Both the position numbers and the translations under genes were made by a program. DNA of 64,000 nucleotides from UBA6107 sp034430175 (lineage in GTDB: Bacteria > Chloroflexota > Anaerolineae > Anaerolineales > Anaerolineaceae). The notes under the pieces are model-generated. The model was not told the DNA's origin, did not search any database, and worked only from the letters and a program-made list of their open reading frames with translations. This document shows positions 17,421 through 24,891 of the stretch, piece by piece (within the stretch, counting starts at the first letter, position 1; each line of letters begins with the position of its first letter). The stretch is from contig DAOUFI010000020.1 in NCBI GenBank assembly GCA_034430175.1, positions 18,646 to 82,645 of the forward strand, written 5' to 3'.

Positions 17421-18872
17421 ATGAAGTATGAAGCGGTCATTGGGTTGGAAGTGCACGCCGAGCTGGCTACCGCCAGCAAGATGTTCTGCTCCTGCGCCAA
17501 CGTGGACACCACAGTCACGGAGCCGAATGTCAGCGTATGCCCCATCTGCGCTGGCATGCCGGGCACCCTGCCCGTACTCAACAAACAGGCCGTAGAATAC
17601 GGCATCCGTGTGGCGCTGGCGTTGGAATGCGCGGTGCAAAACACGAGCATTTTCGCCCGCAAAAACTACTTCTATCCTGACCTGCCCAAAGGTTACCAAA
17701 TTTCCCAGTTTGAATATCCGCTGGCGCTTAACGGCCGCATGGTCATTGACACTGCGCAGGGAGAACGCGTCATCCGTGTGCGCCGCGTTCACCTCGAAGA
17801 AGACGCCGGCAAGTTGACCCATGTTCACGATGGTAGCGAGAATTATAGCCTGGTCGACCTCAACCGCGCTGGTGTGCCACTGCTGGAGATCGTCTCCGAG
17901 CCGGATATGCACTCCGTGGAAGAAGTCCACGCCTATGCCACCAACCTGCGTTCGATCGTGCGCGCGGTTGGCGCTAATTCCGGTGACATGGAAAAAGGCG
18001 TGCTGCGCTTCGAAGCCAATATTTCCATCCGCCCAGAGGGAACAACCGAACTCGGCCCACGCGTGGAGATTAAGAACCTGAACTCCTTTCGAGCCATGGA
18101 ACGTGGTATCGCTTACGAACTCGAACGTCAGGCTGCTATCCTCGATCAGGGCGGTATGGTAGACCAGGAAACCCGTGGCTGGAACGAGGAAAAACAATGC
18201 ACCTACGTGCAGCGCTCCAAGGAAGAGGCACATGACTACCGCTACTTCACAGAACCCGATCTACCCCCGCTGGTAGTCGAGCAAGCCTGGATCGAAAGCG
18301 TTTGTGCCGCTCTGCCGGAATTACCGCGGGCAAAGAAACTTCGTTATCAGCAGCATTTCGGCGTCACCGCTAAAGAAGCAGCCCTGCTCGTCGCTGAATT
18401 GGAAACAGCCGAATACTTTGAAAAGACCGTGGCTGCGCTCAAATCCGCTCCAGCGCGTTCAGCGGCCACCTGGATTCTCGGCGAACTTTTCGCCTGGATG
18501 AACAATACTGGAAAGACCATTTCTTCGATTGTGGTCACACCTGTTATGTTGGCTGAACTAATCGAGTCCGTTCAATCGGCACAAATCAACCTGACCACAG
18601 GCAAGGCGGTGCTGATCGAGATGCTTGAAAGCGGGAAGGGCGCCGGTGAGATTATCCAGACCAAAGGGTTGGCACAGGTGTCGGATGGCTCGTTCATAGC
18701 CGACCTGGTCAAAGGGGTACTCGCTCAATACCCGGCTGAACTGAACAGTTACCGCGGTGGCAAAGAAACGCTGGCAAACTGGTTCTTTGGTCAGGTGATG
18801 CGTGCTGCCGGTGGCAAGGCAAATCCATCGGTGTTGCGCACTGAGTTGGAAAAGCAACTCAAAGAAAAGTAA
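17421..18872 (+). CDS. gatB: Aspartyl/glutamyl-tRNA amidotransferase subunit B
   Basis: A 483-residue tRNA-binding and kinase subunit of GatCAB. It phosphorylates the misacylated Glu/Asp and transfers ammonia delivered from GatA. The N-terminus YEAVIGLEVHAEL, the zinc-region cysteines in SCANVD and CPICAGMPG, the KNYFYPDLPKGYQISQ segment and LLEIVSEPDM are all family hallmarks. The C-terminal helical and YqeY-like tail domains are complete. It lies 6.6 kb from gatCA on the same strand. TAAAAT at 17405-17410 (with an upstream TG) suggests a very short leader of about three bases, and no ribosome site is visible. Confidence 0.97.
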   Translation: MKYEAVIGLEVHAELATASKMFCSCANVDTTVTEPNVSVCPICAGMPGTLPVLNKQAVEYGIRVALALECAVQNTSIFARKNYFYPDLPKGYQISQFEYPLALNGRMVIDTAQGERVIRVRRVHLEEDAGKLTHVHDGSENYSLVDLNRAGVPLLEIVSEPDMHSVEEVHAYATNLRSIVRAVGANSGDMEKGVLRFEANISIRPEGTTELGPRVEIKNLNSFRAMERGIAYELERQAAILDQGGMVDQETRGWNEEKQCTYVQRSKEEAHDYRYFTEPDLPPLVVEQAWIESVCAALPELPRAKKLRYQQHFGVTAKEAALLVAELETAEYFEKTVAALKSAPARSAATWILGELFAWMNNTGKTISSIVVTPVMLAELIESVQSAQINLTTGKAVLIEMLESGKGAGEIIQTKGLAQVSDGSFIADLVKGVLAQYPAELNSYRGGKETLANWFFGQVMRAAGGKANPSVLRTELEKQLKEK

Positions 18873-18931
18873 TCAACAATGTTGTTAAGAGGGGAGTTAG
18901 GTTTCTTGCTTTATTTTCAACACGTTTTCTG

Positions 18932-18937
18932 TATAAT
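18932..18937 (+). promoter_or_regulatory. -10 box at the head of the signalling island
   Basis: A perfect TATAAT lies 24 bases before the ATG at 18962. The best upstream -35-like text, TTGCTT at 18906, has a 20-base spacer, so the -35 element is weak and an activator may be needed. Confidence 0.45.
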
Positions 18938-18961
18938 CTAGATACCGATTATCGAATTCCT

Positions 18962-19705
18962 ATGTCTATTACCGTTGATCCAAAAATGGTAACAGAAGAT
19001 TCACAAGCTTCTCCCAAAGAGACGCCTTTGCAGTTTATTGAAAAAATGAAAGTGATCCGGTTGGCCACCATTGGGAGGATCACTTCCACGATTGTTCATG
19101 AGATCAATAATCCCATGCAATCCATTCAAGGGGGGGCATCCCTCGGCTTGGAAGAACTGGGTAATCCTGAAGCAACCAAACTCTACTTTGAATTAATCCG
19201 CCGTGAATCCACCCGTGTTTTGAAGTTGACAGAGATCCTGCGTTCTATTTACCATCCAGATTCCACAGTAATTGAACCTGTATCCCTTATGTCGATAATC
19301 GATGAGGTTATTCTGCTGGTCAAAGACGACTTTAATCAGAAGAGTATCGTGTTCGAAAAAAAAGTTGTGGACGATCTATCTCCAATTTTCATCCCGCGTC
19401 CCCTATTGATAATTGCCCTGCTGAATATTTTCCTTAATTTAAATGATGCGATTATGCTCACTGGACATCGAAAACTGACGCTCAAAGTCGAAAATAACAT
19501 CGATAAAGCCACACTTGAATTTTCGACCAGTTTCCCCTTCGAGATCGATCCACATAAAGTGGAACAGAAGAATTTTGTAGATCTTTCAATAGCGGATAAT
19601 ATCCTTAAACCTTACGCCGTGACGATCGAGTTGGTACCTGGTCAATCCTCCTCGGCGCTTCAAGTGGTTATGCCCATCGGTGAAACTGGAAAGGCAAAGG
19701 TATGA
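18962..19705 (+). CDS. Histidine kinase-like protein with intact H-box and degenerate ATPase domain
   Basis: A 247-residue soluble protein. The dimerisation/phosphoacceptor helix is clear at residues 35-60, with His46 in STIVHEINNPMQSI. The C-terminal half aligns with the kinase ATPase fold, including an N-box-like LNIFLNLNDAI. The DxGxG and GxGLGL nucleotide-lid motifs are missing: their place is taken by STSFPFEIDPHK. It may therefore accept or transfer phosphate, or act as a scaffold, without binding ATP normally. It lacks a sensor domain or membrane helix. The stop overlaps the next response-regulator gene as ATGA, marking a cognate pair. Confidence 0.75.
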   Translation: MSITVDPKMVTEDSQASPKETPLQFIEKMKVIRLATIGRITSTIVHEINNPMQSIQGGASLGLEELGNPEATKLYFELIRRESTRVLKLTEILRSIYHPDSTVIEPVSLMSIIDEVILLVKDDFNQKSIVFEKKVVDDLSPIFIPRPLLIIALLNIFLNLNDAIMLTGHRKLTLKVENNIDKATLEFSTSFPFEIDPHKVEQKNFVDLSIADNILKPYAVTIELVPGQSSSALQVVMPIGETGKAKV

Positions 19706-20499
19706 GCGGAGAAGGTTCCCGGCAATACAACTTACTGATCGTTGACGATGAGCCCGACATCTGTTTCATCATGGAGCGCGCTCTCGCCCAACCGAATTAC
19801 CACGTTGAATCTGTAGGGACGGGCAACGATGCCATCCGATTGCTCGCGCAGAAATCTTTTCAGGTGATCCTGCTGGATTTGCATATGGCTCCGGTCAATG
19901 GGTTGCAGGTATTGACTGAATTACGTGCCTACAACCAGGAAACAGAAGTCATCATCCTCACCGGTCACAGTGACATTGAAAGCGCGATTGAGGCACTCAG
20001 ATTAGGCGCGTTTGATTACCTGATCAAACCCGTCCAGCCGGATATTGTGCGGCAACGCGTGGCGAACGCGTTGAAGCGTTATGACCAGAATATGTATAAA
20101 GCCCGACTTCGCGAACAGATTGCCAATTTGCAATCCACGCTTCTGGCACTTGAATCTGATACTCCGGCAGTGCGATCGGACGCAAGTGAGCAAACCATCC
20201 TACGTAAAGGTGATCTGACAATCGATATTGATCACCGCAAAGCCATCCTGGGTGAGGTCGAGCTTGATTTGACCACGACCGAATTCAAATTACTGCTTGA
20301 TCTTGCCAAGGCTTCTCCAAGGCTTGTTTCAGCCTCTCAACTGGCTCAGAGTGTGCTCGGCTATAACTGTGGACCGGGTGAGGCTGCTGAATTGGTCAAG
20401 TACCACATCCACCATTTGCGGCAAAAAGTGGAACCTGATCCTCAGAAACCACGGTATATCAAAACTGTCCGTTTCGAGGGATATCTTTGGGCGGGATAG
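19702..20499 (+). CDS. Response regulator, receiver plus OmpR-type winged helix
   Basis: A 265-residue DNA-binding regulator. The receiver domain (about 8-125) has the acidic pair VDDEPD, phosphorylatable Asp59 in LLDLHM, Thr in LTGHSD and Lys in IKPVQP. A helical linker (about 130-160) leads to a winged-helix DNA-binding domain (about 165-265) with the typical DLTTTEFKLLLDLAK and a VEPDPQKPRYIKTVRFEGY wing. The linker is longer than in standard OmpR proteins. It is co-translated with the preceding kinase-like protein and followed by a weak terminator, so the pair may be a separate transcript within the island. Confidence 0.9.
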   Translation: MSGEGSRQYNLLIVDDEPDICFIMERALAQPNYHVESVGTGNDAIRLLAQKSFQVILLDLHMAPVNGLQVLTELRAYNQETEVIILTGHSDIESAIEALRLGAFDYLIKPVQPDIVRQRVANALKRYDQNMYKARLREQIANLQSTLLALESDTPAVRSDASEQTILRKGDLTIDIDHRKAILGEVELDLTTTEFKLLLDLAKASPRLVSASQLAQSVLGYNCGPGEAAELVKYHIHHLRQKVEPDPQKPRYIKTVRFEGYLWAG

Positions 20500-20509
20500 A
20501 AATTAAATG

Positions 20510-20536
20510 GGCTTGCTGATATTGGCAAGTCTTTTT
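20510..20536 (+). terminator. Weak intrinsic terminator after the first kinase/regulator pair
   Basis: GGCTTGC and GCAAGTC (20510-20516 and 20525-20531) form a seven-pair stem with one G-U, followed by TTTTT. It separates the first two island genes from the next block. Confidence 0.5.
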
Positions 20537-20634
20537 ACTAATTGCTTCTCGCCTGAGGGCTCTTTTCAACCTTCGCAAACAAACCCCAACTGATTTACAA
20601 CCCAGCGTTTGATAAACTGATCGTGGACGATACC

Positions 20635-21645
20635 ATGGACACGAAAACTATTTTAATTGTCGACGATGAAGAGTCTGTATTGGTTGTTCTCAAGAACAGT
20701 CTGATGAAACTTGGCCACGAATTTCGTATCTTGACAGCGCTTGATGCCAATACAGCGCTGAAGTTTATGGAAAAGTACCAGGTTGATTTATTAATCACTG
20801 ATTATCGCCTGCAGGGAATGAACGGTCTGGAATTGCTCGAAATGGTCCACAATGTTCAACCAAATACCCGGGTGATCTTTATTACGGCGTACGGCAGCGA
20901 AAAAGTTGAAGCTGAAGTCAAACGGTTAAAAACGTTTGCTTATTTGAACAAGCCGCTTGATCTGACCACCTTCCGCGAAGTGGTCAAACAGGCTCTGGGC
21001 GATATTTCCATTCGCAGGCCGGGCGTGGTGGTTCAGACTGTGGACATTAGGAAGCAGATCGAACAGGTATTACAAAACTTCCATGAGAACGTCAATGCCA
21101 TAATCACGCAATTATTCAACCTGGAAGAAAATGTCTTGATCTCTGTAGGTGACAACCATGGTCTTCCTGAGAATCAGGCACTTTCGCTGGTAAAGACTGC
21201 CAAGACCATTTTGGAAAGATCGGACAACCAGATCAATGAAGAAACGGGTCACTCTGTCATTCAGTTCCGTGAAAGCCGCGATTATATATTGATCACAGCC
21301 AGTGTAAACAGCAAAAACATTTTCATCACGCTCATCCCAACCACTTTATTGCTGGAAAACCGCGGACAGCTTTTTGAACGGGCTACAAATACAGTCGCGG
21401 AACTGGGTGAAACGATCGATTCATCAGATATTGATCGAAAGAAGCAGGTTTTCGATAGCAATTTCAACCAGGCTGTCTTGGGAGAACTGGATAAACTCTT
21501 TACCTCTGATGATGAAATTGAAGATAACGAAAACGGTGTCGAATCGTCAGATCGCAAACTTACCGAAGCGATGAATTCTTTCACAATGTCGCATGACGAG
21601 GCTCTTGCAGTTGGTCTTATCCTGCCAGATAACAAAGAGGATTAA
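20635..21645 (+). CDS. Receiver domain fused to a roadblock/LC7-like domain
   Basis: A 336-residue cytoplasmic signalling protein. The receiver domain (about 3-122) is complete: VDDEES, Asp56 in ITDYRLQGMNG, Thr in FITAYGS and Lys in YLNKPLD. The C-terminal half (about 140-260) reads like a roadblock/LC7 module: SVGDNHGLPENQALSLVKTA, then an ILITASVNSKNIFITLIP core strand. It ends in a long acidic tail. Such a fusion could place a GTPase-regulating roadblock surface under phosphorylation control. The ATG at 20635 sits directly before the receiver; a GTG at 20623 is an alternative start. Neither has a clear ribosome site. Confidence 0.75.
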   Translation: MDTKTILIVDDEESVLVVLKNSLMKLGHEFRILTALDANTALKFMEKYQVDLLITDYRLQGMNGLELLEMVHNVQPNTRVIFITAYGSEKVEAEVKRLKTFAYLNKPLDLTTFREVVKQALGDISIRRPGVVVQTVDIRKQIEQVLQNFHENVNAIITQLFNLEENVLISVGDNHGLPENQALSLVKTAKTILERSDNQINEETGHSVIQFRESRDYILITASVNSKNIFITLIPTTLLLENRGQLFERATNTVAELGETIDSSDIDRKKQVFDSNFNQAVLGELDKLFTSDDEIEDNENGVESSDRKLTEAMNSFTMSHDEALAVGLILPDNKED

Positions 21646-21666
21646 TCCATTTATTGGGAATGAATT

Positions 21667-22200
21667 ATGACAGATCAAACTACTGGTTCAAACGAGCAAG
21701 GAATAAAACTACGCAGTGGTTTGCTGGTTTTTTCTCTTCAGGAAGATGCCATCAGAAAACTAGCAAGCGAACTGCAGGAAAAATTACAGACGCTCTTTAT
21801 CATGGTTTCAGATACCGCCGGTCAATCGATCTATACCTCAGAACCGTTAACTCCCAACAAAGTGAATGCGTTAGGATCGTTACTTGCGGGTGATCTTTCG
21901 GCTAGCCAGGAGCTGGCGAAAGTTACCGGGCAATACAACCTGAGCCAATTAATCATCCGCGAGGGAATTGATGCCACCCTTTTCATTTCTGAATCCGGCC
22001 CAGATCTATTATTGTTGACCATCGTTCCTGGCCAGGTACCTATCGGCTGGGCACGCATCTTGATCAAAGAAACAGCCAGGCAAATTGGCGAGATCGTCAA
22101 AACGCCGGTCAGCGATCTCGAGTTGCTCAGCCTGGGACTGGATGACGAAAAATTATCGGATCTTTATGAAAACTCTTTAAACAATATCTGGAACGGTTAA
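21667..22200 (+). CDS. Roadblock/LC7-like protein
   Basis: A 177-residue soluble protein. The centre (about 40-130) has the roadblock pattern: a strand with LFIMVSDTAGQSIYTSEP, a helix with VNALGSLLAGDLSASQELAK, then LFISESGPDLLLLTIVP. The C-terminal helix and tail are acidic. Roadblock proteins dimerise and bind small Ras-like GTPases, either as activators or as platforms. The gene ends four bases before the MglA-like GTPase start at 22205, the closest association in the island, making this the most likely partner of that GTPase. Confidence 0.75.
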   Translation: MTDQTTGSNEQGIKLRSGLLVFSLQEDAIRKLASELQEKLQTLFIMVSDTAGQSIYTSEPLTPNKVNALGSLLAGDLSASQELAKVTGQYNLSQLIIREGIDATLFISESGPDLLLLTIVPGQVPIGWARILIKETARQIGEIVKTPVSDLELLSLGLDDEKLSDLYENSLNNIWNG

Positions 22201-22204
22201 TCAT

Positions 22205-22795
22205 ATGCATATTAACTGGCAGCAAAAAGAACTTCACCTAAAAGTCGTCTATTACGGTCCTGCTCTTAGTGGTAAGACGACCAACCTCGAACAGATCTAC
22301 GCGAGGGTCGACCCCTCTCACCGAAGTGAAATGGTCTCACTAAAAACCCACGAGGATCGTACCTTGTACTTTGATTATCTGCAACTGGAACTCGGAAAGA
22401 TAAGCGGGCTTACCCCAAAAATCCTTCTGTATACGGTTCCTGGACAGGCATATTACGAAGCCAGTCGAAAACTGGTTCTGCGCGGAGCGGATGGCGTGGT
22501 CTTTGTTGCTGATTCCCATCCAGATCGGGTCAATGCCAACATTGAAGCCTGGCAAATGATGCATACGCATCTTTCCTCATTCGAGACCCCCATGACAGGA
22601 ATTCCCATTGTTGTCCAATTCAATAAGCAAGACTTACCAGACGCTCTCTCTGAGACGGTTCTGAAGGCGCTTCTCCATGTCCATGGTCTTCCGATCTACC
22701 CGGCGGTGGCGACCAGGGGTGAAGGTGTATTCGATACTTTAAAAGCGATCACCAAGAATGTTGTAGGTCAGGTTCAACGAGCTATGGCTCGATAA
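22205..22795 (+). CDS. MglA-like small Ras-family GTPase
   Basis: A 196-residue cytoplasmic GTPase. The P-loop GPALSGKTTN is at 18-27, the switch-II region has TVPGQ at 77-81 where Ras has DTAGQ, and NKQD is at 140-143. The text between them (EDRTLYFDYLQLELG and LYTVPGQAYYEASRKL) closely follows MglA, the Myxococcus polarity GTPase. MglA proteins are switched off by the roadblock protein MglB. Here four roadblock-containing genes flank the GTPase directly. The role in this organism is unknown; no gliding or pilus gene is in view. Confidence 0.92.
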   Translation: MHINWQQKELHLKVVYYGPALSGKTTNLEQIYARVDPSHRSEMVSLKTHEDRTLYFDYLQLELGKISGLTPKILLYTVPGQAYYEASRKLVLRGADGVVFVADSHPDRVNANIEAWQMMHTHLSSFETPMTGIPIVVQFNKQDLPDALSETVLKALLHVHGLPIYPAVATRGEGVFDTLKAITKNVVGQVQRAMAR

Positions 22796-22814
22796 ACTTC
22801 AGAGGTGCTGAATA

Positions 22815-23213
22815 ATGGAAAATCCAGGTAAATCAAGTTCAAATGAATTGAACCAGTTGCTCGCAAAAATGAATCAGGAAGGAGGATTCCCCATTTCCAT
22901 TTTGACCGATTCGGCTGGGTTGGCGATCGCGTCTGCCGCGGAGTCCGGTATGAATGCCGATAAACAGTCGGCAGTCGTAGCGTTCATTCAAAAAACGGCA
23001 GTCCAGGTTTGCAAGCAGATCGGTTTTACCAGTTCTGAAGAGATCTCTCTTTTCGATAAAGATGGCAGACACTTGATCTGTAGATCGTTTCGGGCAAAGA
23101 ATTTTGACCTGATTCTGTCCGTTATTGTCCCTGACCGAAGCACCAGCTATCGGCATGTCACTTCCGTAACCATCAAAAAGATCGTTGAGATCTGGTCACA
23201 CTATTGGGAATAA
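22815..23213 (+). CDS. Roadblock/LC7 domain protein (MglB-like)
   Basis: A 132-residue protein that is almost entirely a roadblock domain. It begins with a polar SSNELNQLLAKMNQE helix, then GFPISILTDSAGLAIASA, a helix with KQSAVVAFIQKTAVQV, and the strands LFDKDGRHLICRSFR and LILSVIVPD. Size and fold match MglB, the GTPase-activating partner of MglA. It follows the GTPase gene by 19 bases, so it is the positional equivalent of MglB. Catalytic residues cannot be judged, since MglB acts by reorienting GTPase residues. Confidence 0.85.
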   Translation: MENPGKSSSNELNQLLAKMNQEGGFPISILTDSAGLAIASAAESGMNADKQSAVVAFIQKTAVQVCKQIGFTSSEEISLFDKDGRHLICRSFRAKNFDLILSVIVPDRSTSYRHVTSVTIKKIVEIWSHYWE

Positions 23214-23217
23214 TGCT

Positions 23218-23955
23218 ATGGGCTTAAAAGGTAATTTACGCGATATGACAGTGGCAGACCTGATCCAGCATCAGTGCGCTGACCGAAAAACTGCGAAAGT
23301 GACGATCGTGAACTCATCTCGAACCGCCTTGATATTTTTCAAGGGTGGAGAGGTCGTTCATGCTCAATTAGACAAAAATGAAGGTGAAGAAGTCGTTTTT
23401 GAAATCCTGAGATGGGAAGAAGGAACATTCGCTGTCGAGGCTGCAATTGACCCCCCAAAGGTGACAATTGACCGTTCCTGGTCAGGTTTGTTAATGGAAG
23501 GAGCAAAACGTATTGATGAGGAAACTCACGAATCTGATAAGCAAAAATCAATTCAAGCAGGAATGCAGGAGGTAAAAGGAATGGCTACAAGGATTGACGA
23601 AATATTGCAAGAAATGAGCGGAGAAATGAATGGTTTCTTTGCCAGTTCGGTCACAGGCATGGACGGTATGTCCATTGCCCAATTAACCAAAGGGAAGGTT
23701 GACCCTGAAATCGTTTCTGCCCAGTTGGCTGTCTTTTTGAAATTGGCTTCGTCTTCAAGTGATAAAGCGGGCATGGGTGATATGGAAGATTTACTGATCC
23801 AAACAGCCGACCACTTTGTGATGAATGTTTTCCTGCCAGGAGACAATCAGCATTTTCTGACCACGATTGTGGATCGGAAGAACGGCAGCATCGGTAACCT
23901 GCGCATGGTTAGCAAGATTTACGCCGAACGAATTTCAAAAGCAATTCCCCGCTAA
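23218..23955 (+). CDS. DUF4388 (PATAN-type) domain fused to roadblock/LC7 domain
   Basis: A 245-residue protein with two modules. Residues 1-105 match DUF4388: GLKGNLRDMTVADLIQHQC, then a KTAKVTIVNSSRTALIFFKGGEVVHA strand pattern and EEVVFEILRWEEGTF. This module recurs in bacterial signalling proteins linked to GTPases and receivers. From about 125, a roadblock domain follows (ILQEMSGEMNGFFASSVTGMDGM onward). The ATG at 23218 lies four bases after the previous stop; upstream in-frame codons from 23185 overlap that gene and were not used. It is expected to link other island proteins to the GTPase. Confidence 0.85.
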   Translation: MGLKGNLRDMTVADLIQHQCADRKTAKVTIVNSSRTALIFFKGGEVVHAQLDKNEGEEVVFEILRWEEGTFAVEAAIDPPKVTIDRSWSGLLMEGAKRIDEETHESDKQKSIQAGMQEVKGMATRIDEILQEMSGEMNGFFASSVTGMDGMSIAQLTKGKVDPEIVSAQLAVFLKLASSSSDKAGMGDMEDLLIQTADHFVMNVFLPGDNQHFLTTIVDRKNGSIGNLRMVSKIYAERISKAIPR

Positions 23956-23978
23956 TCAATTACGTATAGGAGAACGAA

Positions 23979-24353
23979 ATGACAAAACTCGACGATTTAT
24001 TAAAGGAACTTCGAGGTGAGCTCGGTGGAGATATGATCCAGTTGACTGTCTGCGGTTCAGATGGTCTGGCAGTGGCTCAAGAAACCATTGTCCAGGATTC
24101 CGAGATGGCAGATTTGATGACAGGTCGCGCGTCTATGGCTTTGACCGCAGCCAGGAAAGCCACCGATAAACTTGGTCTTGGTTCTTATGAAGAATCAATC
24201 GCTACCACTGAGAAAGCTTTTGTGCTTACCAAGTATATCGGTGATGGTTCTTATTCCATTCTCTTATCGGTAACACGAAAAGCAGTACTCGGTACCGTTC
24301 GCATGTTAATGGAAGAATATGCGCCAAAAATTTGGGACGCTATCCCAAGATAA
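23979..24353 (+). CDS. Roadblock/LC7 domain protein
   Basis: A 124-residue single-domain roadblock protein. It has the helix LDDLLKELRGELGG, the strand IQLTVCGSDGLAVAQE, the helix MTGRASMALTAARKATDKL and the strand pair AFVLTKYIGDGSYSILLSVTR. This is the shortest of the island's roadblock modules and is related to the domain ending the preceding gene: both finish with similar IPR tails (ISKAIPR and IWDAIPR). That suggests duplication. The strong AGGAGA ribosome site differs from the weaker ones upstream and may give higher expression. Confidence 0.85.
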   Translation: MTKLDDLLKELRGELGGDMIQLTVCGSDGLAVAQETIVQDSEMADLMTGRASMALTAARKATDKLGLGSYEESIATTEKAFVLTKYIGDGSYSILLSVTRKAVLGTVRMLMEEYAPKIWDAIPR

Positions 24354-24385
24354 GTTTTCATAAACGATAAATAAAGGAGATTAAA

Positions 24386-24859
24386 ATGGCTACTGATGAA
24401 GCAAAAAAAGCAAACGCGCAACGAATGATGATGCTTTCAATGAAAGTATTGATTTCTGAGGTTTACGATACGCTTGGCGATTCTTGCATGGCGCTTTCGC
24501 ATGGTATGGGTGATGAAATTTTAAAAATGATGGAAAAAGAACAAGGGTTGGAGATTGCCGCCGAGGATCCTTTAGCTCTTGGAAAAGAGATTGAACGGAT
24601 TTTGGTGGATGAGTATGGCCTTGCGCATGAAATCACAATCAAAACAGATATGGTCAAGACAGATATCAATGTCAAGGGCTGTAACAACACCTTTTTCTGC
24701 GATCAGTTGGTCGCCAATGGAGTCAAGATTCCGTTTATATGCCCGGTAATGCTTGCCACCAGTGCTGCCCTTCGTCAGTTGGGATACAAGGGTCGCGCGA
24801 ACATCGAACGCTGGCAGGAAGGGAAAGGCTGCATCGTTCATTTCACCGCTGTTAGCTAA
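24386..24859 (+). CDS. Unrecognised cysteine-containing small protein of the signalling island
   Basis: A 157-residue soluble protein with a strong AAAGGAG ribosome site. The first half is helical with several methionines. The second half has five cysteines in total at 34, 99, 105, 119 and 149. C99-x5-C105-x13-C119 in KGCNNTFFCDQL and PFICPVML could bind a metal or ligand. The strand-rich region with a late Cys cluster vaguely recalls the 4-vinyl-reductase (V4R) ligand-binding fold, but this was not convincing. Its place between roadblock genes and the amidoligase suggests a sensor or adaptor part of the same system. Confidence 0.6.
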   Translation: MATDEAKKANAQRMMMLSMKVLISEVYDTLGDSCMALSHGMGDEILKMMEKEQGLEIAAEDPLALGKEIERILVDEYGLAHEITIKTDMVKTDINVKGCNNTFFCDQLVANGVKIPFICPVMLATSAALRQLGYKGRANIERWQEGKGCIVHFTAVS

Positions 24860-24891
24860 CCCAGAAAATTTTCTGGTCGAAGGATTGGTTT

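Noticed and set aside
23979..24353. Gas vesicle or profilin-like protein
   Set aside because: The short alpha-beta-alpha layout matches roadblock/LC7 better, and the neighbours are GTPase regulators.
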